64,000 bases of DNA from Chromera velia. Its lineage: Eukaryota; Sar; Chromeraceae. The notes under the pieces are model-generated. The model worked only from the letters and a program-made list of their open reading frames with translations. It had not been told where the DNA came from and ran no database searches. This document shows positions 50,990-63,398 of this stretch, one piece after another; position 1 is the stretch's first letter, and every line of letters begins with the position of its first letter. The stretch lies in assembly GCA_018398765.1 (NCBI GenBank), contig JAHBMJ010000653.1:28501-92500 (forward strand), given 5' to 3'. A program made the translations under genes and the position numbers.

Positions 50990-52008
50990 AACTCACAAAA
51001 AACATACATATCCTCCTCACTCCCGTCTCGTCTCTCTACTGACCGGCTGCTCAGGAGCCGTCACGTGACCGTTCGCATTCGACATTCTGCTCGTCTACTT
51101 CTCCAATGAGACAATCCGGTTCTGCTATGTGGTCTTGAAGAGATCACAGCCATGCGGCAGCTCTACCAAGGTAGATAAGAGAGACAGAAAGAAGAGAGGC
51201 AGCTCAACTGCACAGTGAGCGCTGTATCCGAGGGAAGAAGCCAAACGACCCCGGAAATCAAAGAAACAAACCGATCAAAGACTGATCCAAAACGTCTCTG
51301 CGACCAAGTTAGACGGATTGTTCAGGGGGCGCCATGAACACAGTCAATTCTCCAACGTGAGGAGTCTGTTTGTGATGGCATCACAGCGAGCCGCCGGCCG
51401 GTTTTTCAAGCAATTCTGCTTGGTGGGACCGAAAGATACCGAAAGTGACTAAAAAGTTTTAGAGAAATGACGCACGCATCCTGCATGGCATCTGCATGGC
51501 ACAGTGGCCCCGGCCGCCCGGAGGGCGGAGCTGCAAGCCCAAGTAACGCAGCTCCGGGGCCTTTTGAGCATGCAGCAAGCGAAGCGAGCGGTTTCTATAT
51601 TAATATGTGGCTGTCTCTTCTGACAGTCATGCAGTCTGTCCGTCTTTCTGAAAAGCTGGATTGGCAGTTAGAACTCAGAAGAAAACCTTGTGGAGAACAG
51701 CAAAGGAATCGGTGTCGGCATGAAGTAAGTCAACATTGAGTCTGTACTTGGCGTTCGGCCAGGCGACAAGCATATTTAATCCGTGTCTACTGACCGTGTC
51801 TCATATTTTGGAGCACAGGTTCCTTCTTGTATGACGGTCCCGAGGTTCAAAAATGGCACCGTCCAGGGAAGGCAGCTGGCTGAAGAGAGGTAGATGACTC
51901 TGTATTCCGTGTGTGGGAGTCTCGCTGTGAATATTGGGAGTCGGGGTTGTCGTTGGTGATGGATCACCAACTTGTCATTTGCCTCCACATTGACGACTTC
52001 CCTTCGGG
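50990..52008. promoter_or_regulatory. Divergent upstream region (thermospermine synthase / PAS sensor)
   Basis: About 1 kb between the two divergent start codons. It contains a perfect-looking stem at 51527-51559 (GGAGCTGC...GCAGCTCC) within a GC-rich patch. No promoter element can be assigned with confidence. Confidence 0.4.
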
Positions 52009-55000
52009 ATGAATCCGCTCTTTCGTCTAACCGCAGCTTCAAACTTTGGATGTGTTCGCACTAAGCTTGGACTCCTCCGGTTCGAGAGCCGTCAGCTGGA
52101 GAAGATCTTCAATCAACATGTGGCAGTCGCGCTGACAGACAGCCTCACGGGGGCCTTTTCCCTCGCTTGCGTTGTCTTTGCTGTGCTTTCTTTACTGTGT
52201 GGGGGGCGCCAGCTTGCCGGGAGTGGTGCCTTTACCAGAGGGGCTGTGTTGATCATGGTCTCCTTCGGGTGTTCCGCACTCTGGGTGTTCGGCCGTTTCA
52301 ATCCGGTCGGTTGTGCCCATACAGAGGTAGATCCCTTCAGGTTGGCGGTCCCAAAACGCAGGTATGTGTTCCCTGTATGGCTGGTAGGTCTGATTGCTGT
52401 AGCGGTCCTGACTACCTTCTGCTTCTCGGTCCCTAAGAGCTTTTTCGCGCTCTACGGGTACCCAGATCACGAGTTCACACCGAGGCCGGAAGACACGTTC
52501 GCCCGCGAACTTCCTGGTTGCTTATCTCGCAGCTTCTTCCTCCTGTTCGAATTGGCGATCATTTATCTGTTCCGCTTCCTTCCTGTCGTTCTTGTGCTTG
52601 TCCTTCCGTATAATACGATCATGTTTCTGATCGTCATAGAACATCTGGACTTACCAGGAGGATTCGCGCACCAGTATCCGTTTGTAATCACCGCTGTTGC
52701 GATGGTGCTCATAGGCGTGTTTACCGCACTAGCCTTTGACATGTTCACTCGCTCCCAGTTTTACGCACGCGAAAGGATGAACGCACAACGTTTTGCCGCA
52801 GAGGAAAGATCGCGGTGTCTCTCTGCCGCCGCTGCGTGCTTCGGTTGTGCTGCGTTCATTTTTGAAGGCCCTGAGAAGGTTTTCTCTTTCCCTTTGTTGC
52901 TGGGGGGGAGGGTGGGGAGTGGCGCCAGCAGCAAAGTTGCAGGGGGGGCGAGGGAGGTGCACCCCTCAGGTGATTGGTGTACTTCGACAAACGAGACAAG
53001 AGGGTCGGGGGGGGGGAGGAATGACGGGTCTTTCTCACCGACGCGGTCGGAGGATTTGGCTCGGTCATGCTCGGCCAATTCCAAAAATAGCTCGGCACTT
53101 GCTGCGGCAACCCCCCAAGAAGAAGTCGTAGAAAGGGAACAGAGGTCAGGAACAGAACGAAAAGGAGGGGGGGGTGTCGAAGCCGGAAGACTTCAGTCCT
53201 CTTTGGTTCGTTCTCAACAGAGGGCTGCGGTAGCTGAGCGTGGACGTGTAAGGGATCTGACAGCAGATGGGGGGAGGGATCCAGAGGGGGGGCCTGCAAG
53301 AGAGGTGCACGTATCTGCAGCAGGAGAATGTGTGTGTGTTCATGTTACATCAGGGGCAGAAAGGAGTGTGGGGGTGTCTCAAGAAGATGCAGTCCGAAAG
53401 GGTGTGAAGGGGGTGGTGGACAAAGGTTTGCGGCCCTTAGATCGGAACGCTCTTGCCAGCGTGTGCGGAAGGGCAGTAAAAGATTTGAAAGAACGACTGC
53501 ACGAACGTGGTAAGGGTGTGGTGAGGGTATTGGGGGGTGGGGTTGGAGATGATGAGACGTCCTCTGTACCGTCTTCAGCCAGTCGTGGCAGTAGAAATTC
53601 TCTAGGTCTTTTTCGTCTCCTTCTGTCCCGACTGTTTTCTTCCCGTGCCCCCTTGCCAGAAGAGGATGATGTGAACACCCTCCTAGGAGCAGCAGCAGGG
53701 CGGGAGGGCGTTGATCTCGAGATGGGCATCAGCCGAGGCAGACTAGGCAGATCCGCACGCTTTTCCTTCTCAGACGGTGACCATGTCCTAGGTACCGCGT
53801 TAACAGAAGACCCCCTCTTGATGGATGTTTCGGCCCAGGCTGATGAAATCAGGGGTGTGGGGGGGAAGCGGCAAGGTGTTTGTGGTGGGGGTGGAAACGA
53901 AGGGGAAGGGGACAAGGTGTCGGGAGAAGTTTGCAAGAGACAGCGATACTTTGAAGTTACAGCAATATCGCAACTCCTCCGTCCTTCTGACCTGTTGGAA
54001 ACTGCCCCTTCGACACCTGTGGGGGACTCTGTCTCGGAACGATTCAATGGGGGTGATGAGAGTCACGGGGGAGAAGGGGATTCTGTGGGAGGAGGGCGGA
54101 TCCCTCAAGCCTCCCGAGGGGGGGACGCGCTTCTTCAAGTCCGTGTGATGCTCGTGTTCCGAGACATCTCCTCAAGGTGCGTTCGTTCGTTACCTTTTTG
54201 CGCTAGGTGCCTGTTTTTTTGCATGGGATTTCTTTGTCTTTTCTGGGGTCGCCTTCCTCTCCTTTCAGTCACCTGCTCTCTTTCTTTCTCATGCCCTTGC
54301 CCTTGCCCCTGCTGCATGTCTTGTTCGTTTGCTTGCGTGTCTGTGAATGTTCTTGCACGAGTGAATTAGAAATTCGGCCTTCAGGTTTATGATTATTATC
54401 TAGATGTCCAGCCTTGAAAGCGCTTTGCTAATTCCCCATTCCGGCCTTCTCTGCTCCTCGTCAGCCTGCCTGCCTGCCTTCCTGCCTGTGCATCTGCAGA
54501 GTTGAGGAAGCACAGAGAGCAAAGTCGATGTTGGAGGAATTCGCCCAGCTTCTCGGCACCGCTGCGTGGCAAGCAGACTTTCCATTCCCCTTTCCCCGTC
54601 CTCCGCCTCTTCCGATCGAACCAAGAGCATCTCCCGGTGCATCAACACCGTCGGTCGTCTCTCACAGCAACGACCAGAACATCACCCGACAGCCCGCCCC
54701 CCAAGTGTTCAACACCCATCCATCCCATGGTGCTGCACGGTCCTCAGGTCCTAACACTGTGCAGCGAGAAGCCTCCAGTCGCTCTACCGATGCCGAAGGG
54801 AAGGGGACCATTAGACGGAGACCGGTCTTGATCGTGGGAGGGAACAGCGAAGCAGCAGCAGAAGATCATCCAATTCTCACAGACAGTGATGAGAATCGGT
54901 CGAGTGTGCTGTCTGCCTATACTGCAATTTACCAATCCAGAGTGATCGAAGCACTTACCGGACGGTCTTTCCTCACACCCCTAGAAGCCCAAGAACTGTC

Positions 55001-58000
55001 TTTCACCCACACTTCCGCCGGTGCAGGCATCTCCTCTGCTGTCCGCTCAGAGAGTCCCTTTCCGTCGACTGAACTGCTGCCTCGTTCAGAACAATCCGGT
55101 TATTCTCCTCTTTCTCCAGCACCTCTTGATCAGCCTGACTCGGGGGGGCGAAGGAAAGCAAGCACCGAAATGCCGGCTCCAGTGTCGGTAGAGCTTTTCG
55201 ACTCCGATGTTGCTGTCCGTCCTCCTCACCCCCCCCCTTCGAATGTGTCTATTTCTGGAGGGGGGGGTGAGGTACTGCCGCCCCCGAGATCCGTCTCTCC
55301 AGACACACCGTTGCCCGCTGCAACGCCAGAAGACAACCCAGACTCTAGCAAACGAGAAAGGGAGGGGGAAAGAGGGGGTGTGGAGACTTCGGGGCGACAG
55401 GAGGGGGGAGAGGGTCCCTCAGAGGACCAGCCCGGAGACTCACCCACGCCTGTGGTTACTTCTTCTGCATCCTCGTCCTGCAAACCGGAGTTGGCTCAGC
55501 AGCAGCAGCATAGAACAGCAGCAAATAAGAGAATGTCAGGCAGAGTCCCGCGTGTCGCTGCACTGGCCTCTCTGCCCGAGCAGACGAGCGAGGTCGAGGG
55601 AGGGGGTGTGGGAGAAGAATTGCGAAATGGCGGGTCCTCAGGTGCAGTGCAGGTGTCGAGTGGCGCGTGTGGGGGGTTTGGAGGGGAGGGAATGAGTCCG
55701 ACCCCCGTTGTTCCCTTTTCCTCTTCCTCTCGAGTGCTCCACTCAGTTCCCCTGTGGACTGACTTCGTGACAGGGCCCGAGAGAGAGGCTCTGGAGGACG
55801 CCCTCGAGGTCTGTCTGAGGGACGGCACCCCCTTCTTCCTCAAATTGAGGTTCGAGAGACCGGATGGACAGCTGAGGTGGTCAGTCAGTCAGTCACTCCA
55901 ATATTTTATCGATCGGGTAGGGAGGCAGGCAGGTGAACAGATGCGACCGTGTCACTTTCTTTTTTTTTTAACCTGGCAAGAAGTGTGCCGGAATCCAACT
56001 TTGGGAGGGAGGGTAGGTGTGCTGCAGTCCTCTGATGTCGGCATCACATCGGTGGCCCAGACGGAATTTTGGTTCGGTGTGCCTTCGTGTCTAACTACTG
56101 ACAGTTTATGAGTGAGCGAGTGAATGAGGGAGGGAGGGAGAGAGGGAGGGAGTGGGTGCAATGGGTATCTCTTTCTCACATTATCCTTTGTTTCTCTCTG
56201 TTTGTGTGTGTGAAGGTTTGAATGTTCTCTCTGTTTGTGTGTGTTGTGTGAAGGTTTGAATGCGGGGGGAAGCGTGTTCTCCACCGGGGACAACCAGGTG
56301 ACCACCGTGCCCCATGTCTGCCCCTCTGGTCCTCTTCCTTCTCGGGGGGCGCTCCCTCCACCGTCACGGGTGGTGGATCGGGGGTGGGCGGGGGGGGAAA
56401 CTCGGATACAGCTGCAGTCTCTTCTGACGGCTGCGTTGCGTCTGTGATGGGCTTTGTGAGGGACGTCACGGAGAAGGAAATGGAGACGCGGAGGCTCTCT
56501 GCCGCTTACTCTCGGGCCTCAAAAACCGTGCAGGCTGTTTTCACGGTCGGTAAGGATGTCTTGCTGACTGAGAGAAGTTTTCCTGTATTTGAGGCAAGGC
56601 ACGCGTTTTTCTCCTGCCGCTTCCCTGCAAAGCTGAAAGATCAGCATCTTTTTCGGGGTGCCTCCGTCGAGAGTGTGCGCGGGTTCGGATAAGATTCCTT
56701 GTCGGTTAATTTGTTGACGCGGCTTTCCTCTGCATGCATGCATGCATGCATGCATGCATGCAGGGTTTTGCGGTCCTTGCTTCCTCGGTTCCTTCCTTCC
56801 TTCCTTTCTTGCTTCTTTCCTAGCTTCCTTCCTTCCTTCCTTCCCTCCCTGCACTGACCTGAGTGCAATTCTCTGCCTCGATCAATTTGGTAGTCTAAGT
56901 CTGCAGGAGAGGGGGCCTTCATGAAGAGCTCGGGGCTTTCCCTCTGTCTCTCTCTCTCTGTTTTAGTCAACTCTCACATCTTTCTTTAGGTTGCCATATG
57001 GAACGAACGAACGAGTGCATGACTGATTGCATGGTCTGCAGGCATGGCTTCGCATGAACATTCAAGAAATGAGCATCCTCGAATCCCACCCACTTTTGAA
57101 TCTGTGGAGCGGCAGACCTCTCGAAGGGTCACCCGTGTTCGGGTTGCTTTGGGGAGACGGGGCCGAGCGTGTTGCTGCCGTTGCGAGGGGTTGCGGTCGT
57201 AGAGAGAGGGGGGGGGACGTGGGGGGAAGTGCGGTGAAGAAGGACGGGGGCATGAGTGTGCGACTGATCCTGTGGAGACAGGGCACCGCAGCTCCTAGGA
57301 AGAAGTCCTTCCGGAGACGGCAGAGGCGCTGTGCCACAGAACCCGTCAGTTCGTCAGGGGCTGAGTGCGCGCTGCTGTCGATTCCGGAGCTAGAGTCAAG
57401 AGACGAAGAGTGGGGGTGGCCTGGAGGGAGAGGGGTGGCCTGGAGGGAGGAGACATCCACAGGAGGTCAAGCAGGTTCCTCAGTTGGTGGGGTGTCTAGG
57501 CATTTTACGGGAACGAATGAGTCATCTCTGTCTTTGTCGTTGAATGGTCGGAGTCGGACTTCCGAAATAGAGCATTGTGATCAAGTGACAGCAAGTGACG
57601 TGGCAGGAAGTTCTTGTTCGTCTTCGACAAGTAACAAAATGGAAGGGTCGCAGTGCAATGCTGCTGCAGAAGGTTTGGGTGGGGTGGGGGGAATGGATGG
57701 TTCTTTTTGTCCTCCACAGACTCTTCCTTCCGTCTCTTCGTCCTTCTTCAATTCCTCTTCCTCAGGCTCTGCCCTGAGCGTCTCTGCCAGCTGTCTCCTC
57801 CCCCACCCCCTGCTTTCCGCATCCGCAATGATCGTCCTTGAGGACGAGGACCCCGAAAGCGTTGTTTTGCACTTCTTCGACATTCAACCCCTTGACCCTG
57901 CGGAAGCTGTCCAAGCAACGTCGACCAACAGGGTCCCCCCCCCTCCAAGCACTACCGCCCCGCCAAGCCACCCTCAATCAACAGACCTGCACTCACGAGT

Positions 58001-58952
58001 TCCGGGAGGCCGACCAAGCCTGGAACCCTCAAACAGTCAGGGCCCACCGGGAGGGCCCCCTGGCCGACCGAGCCCCGGCATGCCTTCAGAGTTGCCTCCT
58101 GCGAGACACATCTCTCCCGGAAACGGGACGAGAACGTCCCGCATGCCCGACTGCCCCCCTCCCTCTCGACACATATCCCCAGGAAATGAGACCACTGCGT
58201 CACGACCACCTGGCTGTCCGCCCCCCTCTCGACACATATCCCCAGGAAATGAGACTACTGCTTCCCGAACACCTGGCAGTCCCCCCTCTCGACTCATCTC
58301 TCCGGGAAATGAGACTCGGACGTCCCGAATTCCCGACTGCCCTCCTCCCTCCCGCCCTGCCATCAACGCCACACTCCAGGCCCGACGCGGTTTCCCTGGT
58401 CCCCTTTCCATTCCTGGGGAAACAGTGAAAGACTCCAAGACCTCCGCTGAGGCTGCTGCTCTTCGGGTGTTGGAGCCGCAAGCTCCGCACCGTCCGGCCT
58501 CAAATGAGGGTGTCGGGATCGTGGAAGGTTTGCAGGAAGCACCGGAGGGAGGGGAGGGGGAAGGAGACCCGCCTCCACCTCCTATCATCTTCCTGGATTT
58601 TCTCGATGAGGACGGGCTTGAAGGAGAATTCGCAGCAGCAAGAGAGAAAGAGGGGCGTGGGGAATCAAAAAAGGAGGAAGCAACAGGAAGGGAAGAAACA
58701 GAGGGCGCAGATGGAAGAGGAGAAGGTCATGGTGGGAAGGAAGAGCGATTTCCGCCTCCTCCTGTTCCACAACCCACAGTGGGCAGGGGAGACTTTGATT
58801 CTCCTCCTACTATTGGGGAGGCAGTTACTAGCGCAAGGGTCGCAGGAGGGGTGTGTGTGCCTGTTCAGCAGTCACTGGCAGACACCCGGGTACGGTCCGT
58901 GATGCGTCCCCCCGGAATCCCCCCCCCTCCCTGCAGAGCCCCTCCTTCATGA
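52009..58952 (+). CDS. Six-helix membrane protein with three tandem PAS domains
   Basis: The exons are 52009-54176, 54500-55879, 56254-56545 and 57042-58952. Phases (2,2,0) close to 1,916 residues. An in-frame TGA lies 15 bases before the ATG. About six hydrophobic segments occur in residues 38-243, followed by FTRSQFYARERMNAQRFAAE, a signalling-helix-like stretch. Three PAS-type sensor modules are inferred. PAS1 ends VRVMLVFRDISSRVEEAQRA. PAS2 begins MLEEFAQLLGTAAWQADF, continues WTDFVTGPEREALEDALEV and RFERPDGQLRW, and ends VMGFVRDVTEKEMETRRL. PAS3 runs LNLWSGRPLEGSPVFGLLWG to VVLHFFDIQPLDPAEA. Each is broken by long Pro/Ser/Gly-rich insertions. No kinase, cyclase or other output domain is visible. 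It presumably senses a ligand or redox state at a membrane. The third junction (56545/57042) is least certain; 56549 is an alternative donor. Confidence 0.8.
56192..56262 (+). repeat. Tandem duplication of a 3' splice site
   Basis: A segment of about 34-38 bp (TTCTCTCTGTTTGTGTG...GAAGGTTTGAATG) is present twice in a row. It creates two GAAG acceptors, at 56215 and 56253. Only the second keeps the PAS reading frame (38 bp apart, not a multiple of three). Confidence 0.8.
58107..58352 (+). repeat. Coding tandem repeat, about 20 residues x 4, in the PAS protein
   Basis: Four units of the pattern SRHISPGNET.TSR.P.CPPP lie in the insertion of PAS3. The third is shortened by one proline codon. It is proline-rich and likely disordered. 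Confidence 0.9.
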
Positions 58953-59002
58953 TCCCCCCCCCCACCCGTGCAGCCAGCTACATGCATGCATGCATCCCCT
59001 TC

Positions 59003-60126
59003 TCAGCTGGATGGATCGATTCCATTTGACTGCATAGCGTTCTTGAGTTCTTCCTGCAGAGCAAGCAGTGGGGGACGGAAGAACAGCAGGCACATCGATG
59101 AGGGCGAGGAGAGGGTAGGTGAGGCGACAGGGTGCATGGGTGAAGAGAGGAGAAGGGTGCGTTCTCTGGACGGTGGGTGGGTGGGTGGATGCGTTAGTGG
59201 GGTGAAGGCAGCATCGTGACGGAGACCTCGTTTGATGTTCTCACCGTCCATTCTGTCTGACATCAAACGGGCTTTGACTTTGTCTGTGTTCGCTTTCTTT
59301 CGGTCTTTGGTAGAAGAGAGAAAGGCTCTGAACAAGACAAGAGAAGACAAGACGGGGGATTGAGGATGAACAGCTCCACTGCATGAAGGGGAATGAATTG
59401 CTCTGTCTGCCCTTCTTCTGATGCCGCAGGTCCCTTTTTCTCTGAAATGGACAGAGAGAGTTTCGAAGTATCGGAAGAGGGAGGGGGGGGAACAGAAGGA
59501 GCCTGGGGCCTTCGTGACTTGATGAATGAATGAATGAATGCCCTTAATTTGCATGCATGATACAGCGAACCCCACGGGAGGGAATACTGCATGAAGACTG
59601 TTCCATCGGCCAGTCAAGCGATAGATAAAAGAAATGTGGGGGGGTAAAAGCAGAATTGGACAGGCTGGAGCTGGGCCGCTGTCATCCTTGCAGCAAAAGC
59701 AAAAAAGGAAGTTCGCTTCCGATTGCCAATTGGCCACTTTACTTCACGTCCACTTATTTGTTACTGCCATGACAGACACAGTAAGGAAGAGAGAAAGAGG
59801 CGTTCATGTCTCTTGCTGTCCGCTTTTTTCTTCCTTATTTCATTTTGCGTGGGGGAGTCGTGTTGGAAAGTCCGGACAGCTAGGCGTCACCTGTTGTTCG
59901 TCACTTTCATGCGGAAACATGTCGACTCCGTGTTTCTGTATCTCTTCTGCATGCACGCAAAGATGCTGCTGCTGTCATGGACGTCTGCTGCCTGAAGTCG
60001 CCCATGCACGTCCTCGATCATGAACACGGTCTGACTGATTTTTCGTGTGTTCAAAAAGTGAATGTTCGTTTCGCAGTCCCGGATACATGTATCACATGCA
60101 ACAGTTAACTGCTCTTTTCCGTTCAT
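59003..60126 (-). CDS. Candidate multi-exon gene, unknown product
   Basis: Minus-strand exon chain: 60126-59905 (74 codons from an ATG, donor GTGACG), 59441-59380, 59327-59245 (donor GTGAGA) and a terminal exon starting at 59053. Acceptors are CATTTCAG, TTGTTCAG and GCTCTGCAG. The first three exons join in phase. The first encodes MNGKEQLTVACDTCIRDCET and later VHDSSSIFACMQKRYR. The third is very basic (STKDRKKANTDKVKARLM). The terminal exon has two readings. The spliced phase gives a read-through with a glycine-rich end. The most protein-like frame (EELKNAMQSNGIDPSS, stop at 59003) is out of phase with the strong donor. No family recognised. It converges on the PAS gene's 3' end. Confidence 0.4.
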
Positions 60127-60228
60127 ACCTGCTGGACTGCCTGGAATGCTCTCTAACCCCTCCCTCCTGCGTGTGTGACCGAAAGGAAAGACCTCTTGGT
60201 TCCAGATGATCTTCATGAAACCCGTCGT

Positions 60229-61166
60229 TTATTTCATGATCAAACCCTCCCGAAAGTCTGTTAGCCAACCGTCTGTGTCGCTGGTGTGTAAGGCAGACAG
60301 ACAGACAGAGAGGCAGGCAGACAAGATTGTGCTTTGTGCAAACATGCCGGGCATACATGAGTGGAGGAATGTGTGTGTGCATGTGTAGGACCTTTCTTGT
60401 ACCCCCTCTCTTTCTCTATCCCTACCTCCTCTCTGGATCCATTGATCTGTGGAGGCGTCCCGAGATGGAATTGGAGTTCGGTGAGCTTCTTTCAGGCTGT
60501 CGTGCCTTAAGTGGTTGGTTGTTGAAGAGACAAGGGCATTAAGGGACTTCCAAGGTTTGTGGTTTGGGGGTCTCCTCTGGCGGGTGGGTTGGCTTACAGA
60601 ATGGTCGAAGGTGGGGCTGGCTTCCGGCCTGCTCGCCTGTTTCTTTTCGTTCGATCGTTTCTTTGTGATGAGAAAGCGGCCAAACGTTTCTTGTATGTAA
60701 CTTTGCATCTTCAACAGATGTGTGTGCGCGGGTATATGAATGAAAAGGAGCAAGCCACACCTAGGTTTCTGTCTGCACGGGCAACCAGAAAGGGCGTTTC
60801 GATCGTCCCTGGAGGTGCGCCTGGCTTCTGTTTCTTTGCATCACTCAAGCGCGAATCCGAAATGTGGAATAGAAAAACAATGTGTACATGTATGTCTTTG
60901 TGCCGAATCGACCTCGACCGAGGGTGGATGGGGGAGGTTTGTTTGTTTGATTAGAATGTTTGCTGGTGCTGATTTCGATGCTGATTGTCACGTGCAAACA
61001 CAGAGTCTGTCGATCCGGGGGGTGTCATTTCGTTTGCTGATAAAATCCAATCCGGTTTTTGTTGAAGAACTGGTGCTGGCTTGCATGAGAGAAAACGCAA
61101 AAGCCAGACATCGCAAATGTGTCGCATACATTCTCTGCCAATGGATTGACAGACTCGCCTTTCTAG
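60229..61166 (-). CDS. Candidate 3' exons of an unknown gene
   Basis: Minus-strand exons 61166-61097, 61079-60992 and 60280-60229. The first is preceded by a strong TTCTTCTCACAG acceptor and the last by TTACACACCAG after a long pyrimidine tract. Phases 1 and 2 close and the frame ends MK-TAA. The encoded segments, LERRVCQSIGRECMRHICDV, LDFISKRNDTPRIDRLCVC and DGWLTDFREGLIMK, look protein-like but belong to no family I know. The intron between the first two is only 17 bp as drawn, which is too short. Part of the junction must therefore be wrong, or the two are one exon with a frame change. A preceding exon ending near 61270 is possible. Confidence 0.33.
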
Positions 61167-61169
61167 CTG

Positions 61170-62423
61170 TGAGAAGAAAAAGCAACCCATTTTTTGTGAT
61201 GGCCGATTGGCTGCATGTGGTCGTGCAGCTCGAACACACAGACGATTGCCTCTCCCTCGGTTCACTTGCATCGTCCGCGACAGATCTTTACAAACCGCAT
61301 GGCGTTTCGATTCATGCGTGCAAAGGCGCGCCACGTGCGCTTCGACTTTTCATTGTTGTCTGTATGTACAGATTTCGAATTTTCGATCAGAGACTTTTTG
61401 GGAGCATTCCCTCAGTTGGTCAGTCCGTCGGCCAAGAGTTGGGCTACAAACCCGGCCGGGCCGGCCCTACGAGATTTTGGGCAAGCCACCGTTGAAGCCG
61501 GCAACAGCGGCAGGCAATGACAGTCTCTTGGACAGTCTCAAAACGTCTCACAAACTTCATTTATACCAAGCTTCCGCTGTAAGTTTCCCTAGGAGTTTCC
61601 ACTAACTGTTTTTGATTCTGTATGTAAGTAGATAATGGAGACTCGATCTATGACTCGATCCCCACTGGTCTAGCTATAGCCCCCGGGATTTTGCAAGATT
61701 TTATTTAGGATTTTATCTTAGATTTTAGTTGAATTTTTAAAATTCTAGAAAAAATTAAATCTAAAATTATTTTTTTTATTTCTGAATGGGAATTTAAAGT
61801 GTACACAATATCAGAAAAAAGATGAAGGAAGATATATAACTAGCTGCATCATGCCTGCATGTCACGTTGAGATATGACCGGGGTTAGGGACGATGAAGGA
61901 CCTTACTGTTAGGCTGCTGAGCCTAATACTCCGCCATAGATCTAACTATAGATTCCTCCGATTAAAACTAAAACTCCTAGCTAAAATTATATAAAATTTC
62001 CTAAAATCCTTGCTAACATCCTTCCGAAAATCCTCTAGAAAATCTTATAAAAAAATAATAAAATCATATATCTTAGAAAATCCTAGCTACTTGTAAGATG
62101 GAGCTGGTTTTGACGCTAGTTTTGAGGTTATACACTTGTTTGGGCACTGAAAAAAAAAATAGAAAAGAAAAGTGATGGAATGAGAGGCCAGATCACAGCC
62201 TTTGTCTGACACCGTGGTAGTAGGCTGATAGATCCGCGCTAGATCCACAGTTGCGAACTCAATGTGGAGCGCTTCATTTTGACTTTTTATTTTTCAGACT
62301 GAGCTGTTTGTTCACATTGCAAATTTGTACCTGAACTGAACTACTGCATGGGATGCACGCGACACTTCTCCACCTCAAACGCCACGCTTCAGTGCGGCTT
62401 CACCTTGCAGTACTATCACTCTT
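61170..62423. other. AT-rich spacer
   Basis: 61.65-62.15 kb is AT-rich with repeated TAAAATC/AAATCCT motifs and no exons. It probably contains the 3' region of the BolA-like gene and the promoter of the gene downstream. Confidence 0.45.
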
Positions 62424-63398
62424 TCAAGAATCTGCTTGGGCCTTCTCAAATTCTGCCGGGGTGTAACACTTCATCGTGAAGGCGTGAATCTCAGCCATCT
62501 CGGCCTTGATCGCGTCGTTCACCATCCGCTGCCGTTGGAGAAGACGCTGGCCTGCACCGCATGCAAGTGCACACACCAAGAAAGGGTATCACCGCTGTTG
62601 CCAAACAAATGGGGCAGAAGGCGGGCAACTCCAACAGTCTACACAATCACGCGGCCAGCCGGAAATTGATCAGAGAGTCAGGTTCATTTTGTCGCTCTCT
62701 TTCCAGTCTGCTGGTTTAGACCCTAGTTTGCATCAATTTAATTCTCTCCGTGTCTTTCAGTTTCAATTGCATACCCACCCACGTCCCGTCTGGATTCTGG
62801 CGACAACTCGATCGTCTCTATGGCTGAGCAGCTCTCTGAGGTTTGATTTGGAAGTCCATCATGTGCGTTCAAGGCGGACGTCCATGAACAGCGAAATCCC
62901 TACCGAGAATACTCCCACTGCTAATATCGACTTGTGGTCCTTTACTCTCCGTCTATCCCCACGTACTCTCCTGACAAGTCATCCCCCCCTCACAAGCCCA
63001 CCCTTCTGTTCTCAGAAATCAGCAGATCGGGAGCGTTCAAGAAAACAGAATGAGATGGTTGAGAACTATGGCCGACCCTCAAAGGCTTCTGAAACAACGA
63101 TGGCATGAAACGCAGCTCCGCATCCACCACTCTGGTCAATGACCTGAAAAGAGATAGATAGAAACACATGTACGTACACATGCAGCGTTGCATAGAGTCG
63201 CGGTATATCCGTAATAATCTGGCAGCAAGAAAAGGCCTAGGTTTACTCCTTTATTCTCGCTTTGGCGGAATTCCAAGACTGCCCTCTCGAGACTTCATGC
63301 ACCCAACGTGCCGTGCACGAGACAAGCCTACCCACCTTCAAGACAGATGGTTTCAAAGCCTCTGTCAGCTTTGTCTGCACTTGCTCTGTCGATGCCAT
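62424..63398 (-). CDS. BolA-like protein (BolA2/3 type)
   Basis: BolA proteins pair with monothiol glutaredoxins to bind and hand on [2Fe-2S] clusters and to signal iron status. The minus-strand exons are 63398-63336, 63143-63077 and 62551-62424. Donors are GTGGGT and GTCGGC; acceptors are CTTTTCAG and GCGGTGCAG. Phases 0 and 1 close to 85 residues, the usual length. Motifs in order are MASTEQVQTKLTEALKPSVL (N-terminal helix), DQSGGCGAAFHAIVVSEAFEG (read as DQSGGCGAAF then HAIVVSEAFEG), LLQRQRMVNDAI and IHAFTMKCYTPAEF. The motif normally reads RHR-VN. Here the His is Gln (codon CAG). No targeting extension is visible, so it is likely cytosolic or nuclear. The model is complete from start to stop. 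Confidence 0.93.

Noticed and set aside
51480-51600. GC-rich hairpin as a tRNA or structural RNA gene
   Set aside because: The stem GGAGCTGC/GCAGCTCC is simple. No cloverleaf, A-box or B-box is seen.
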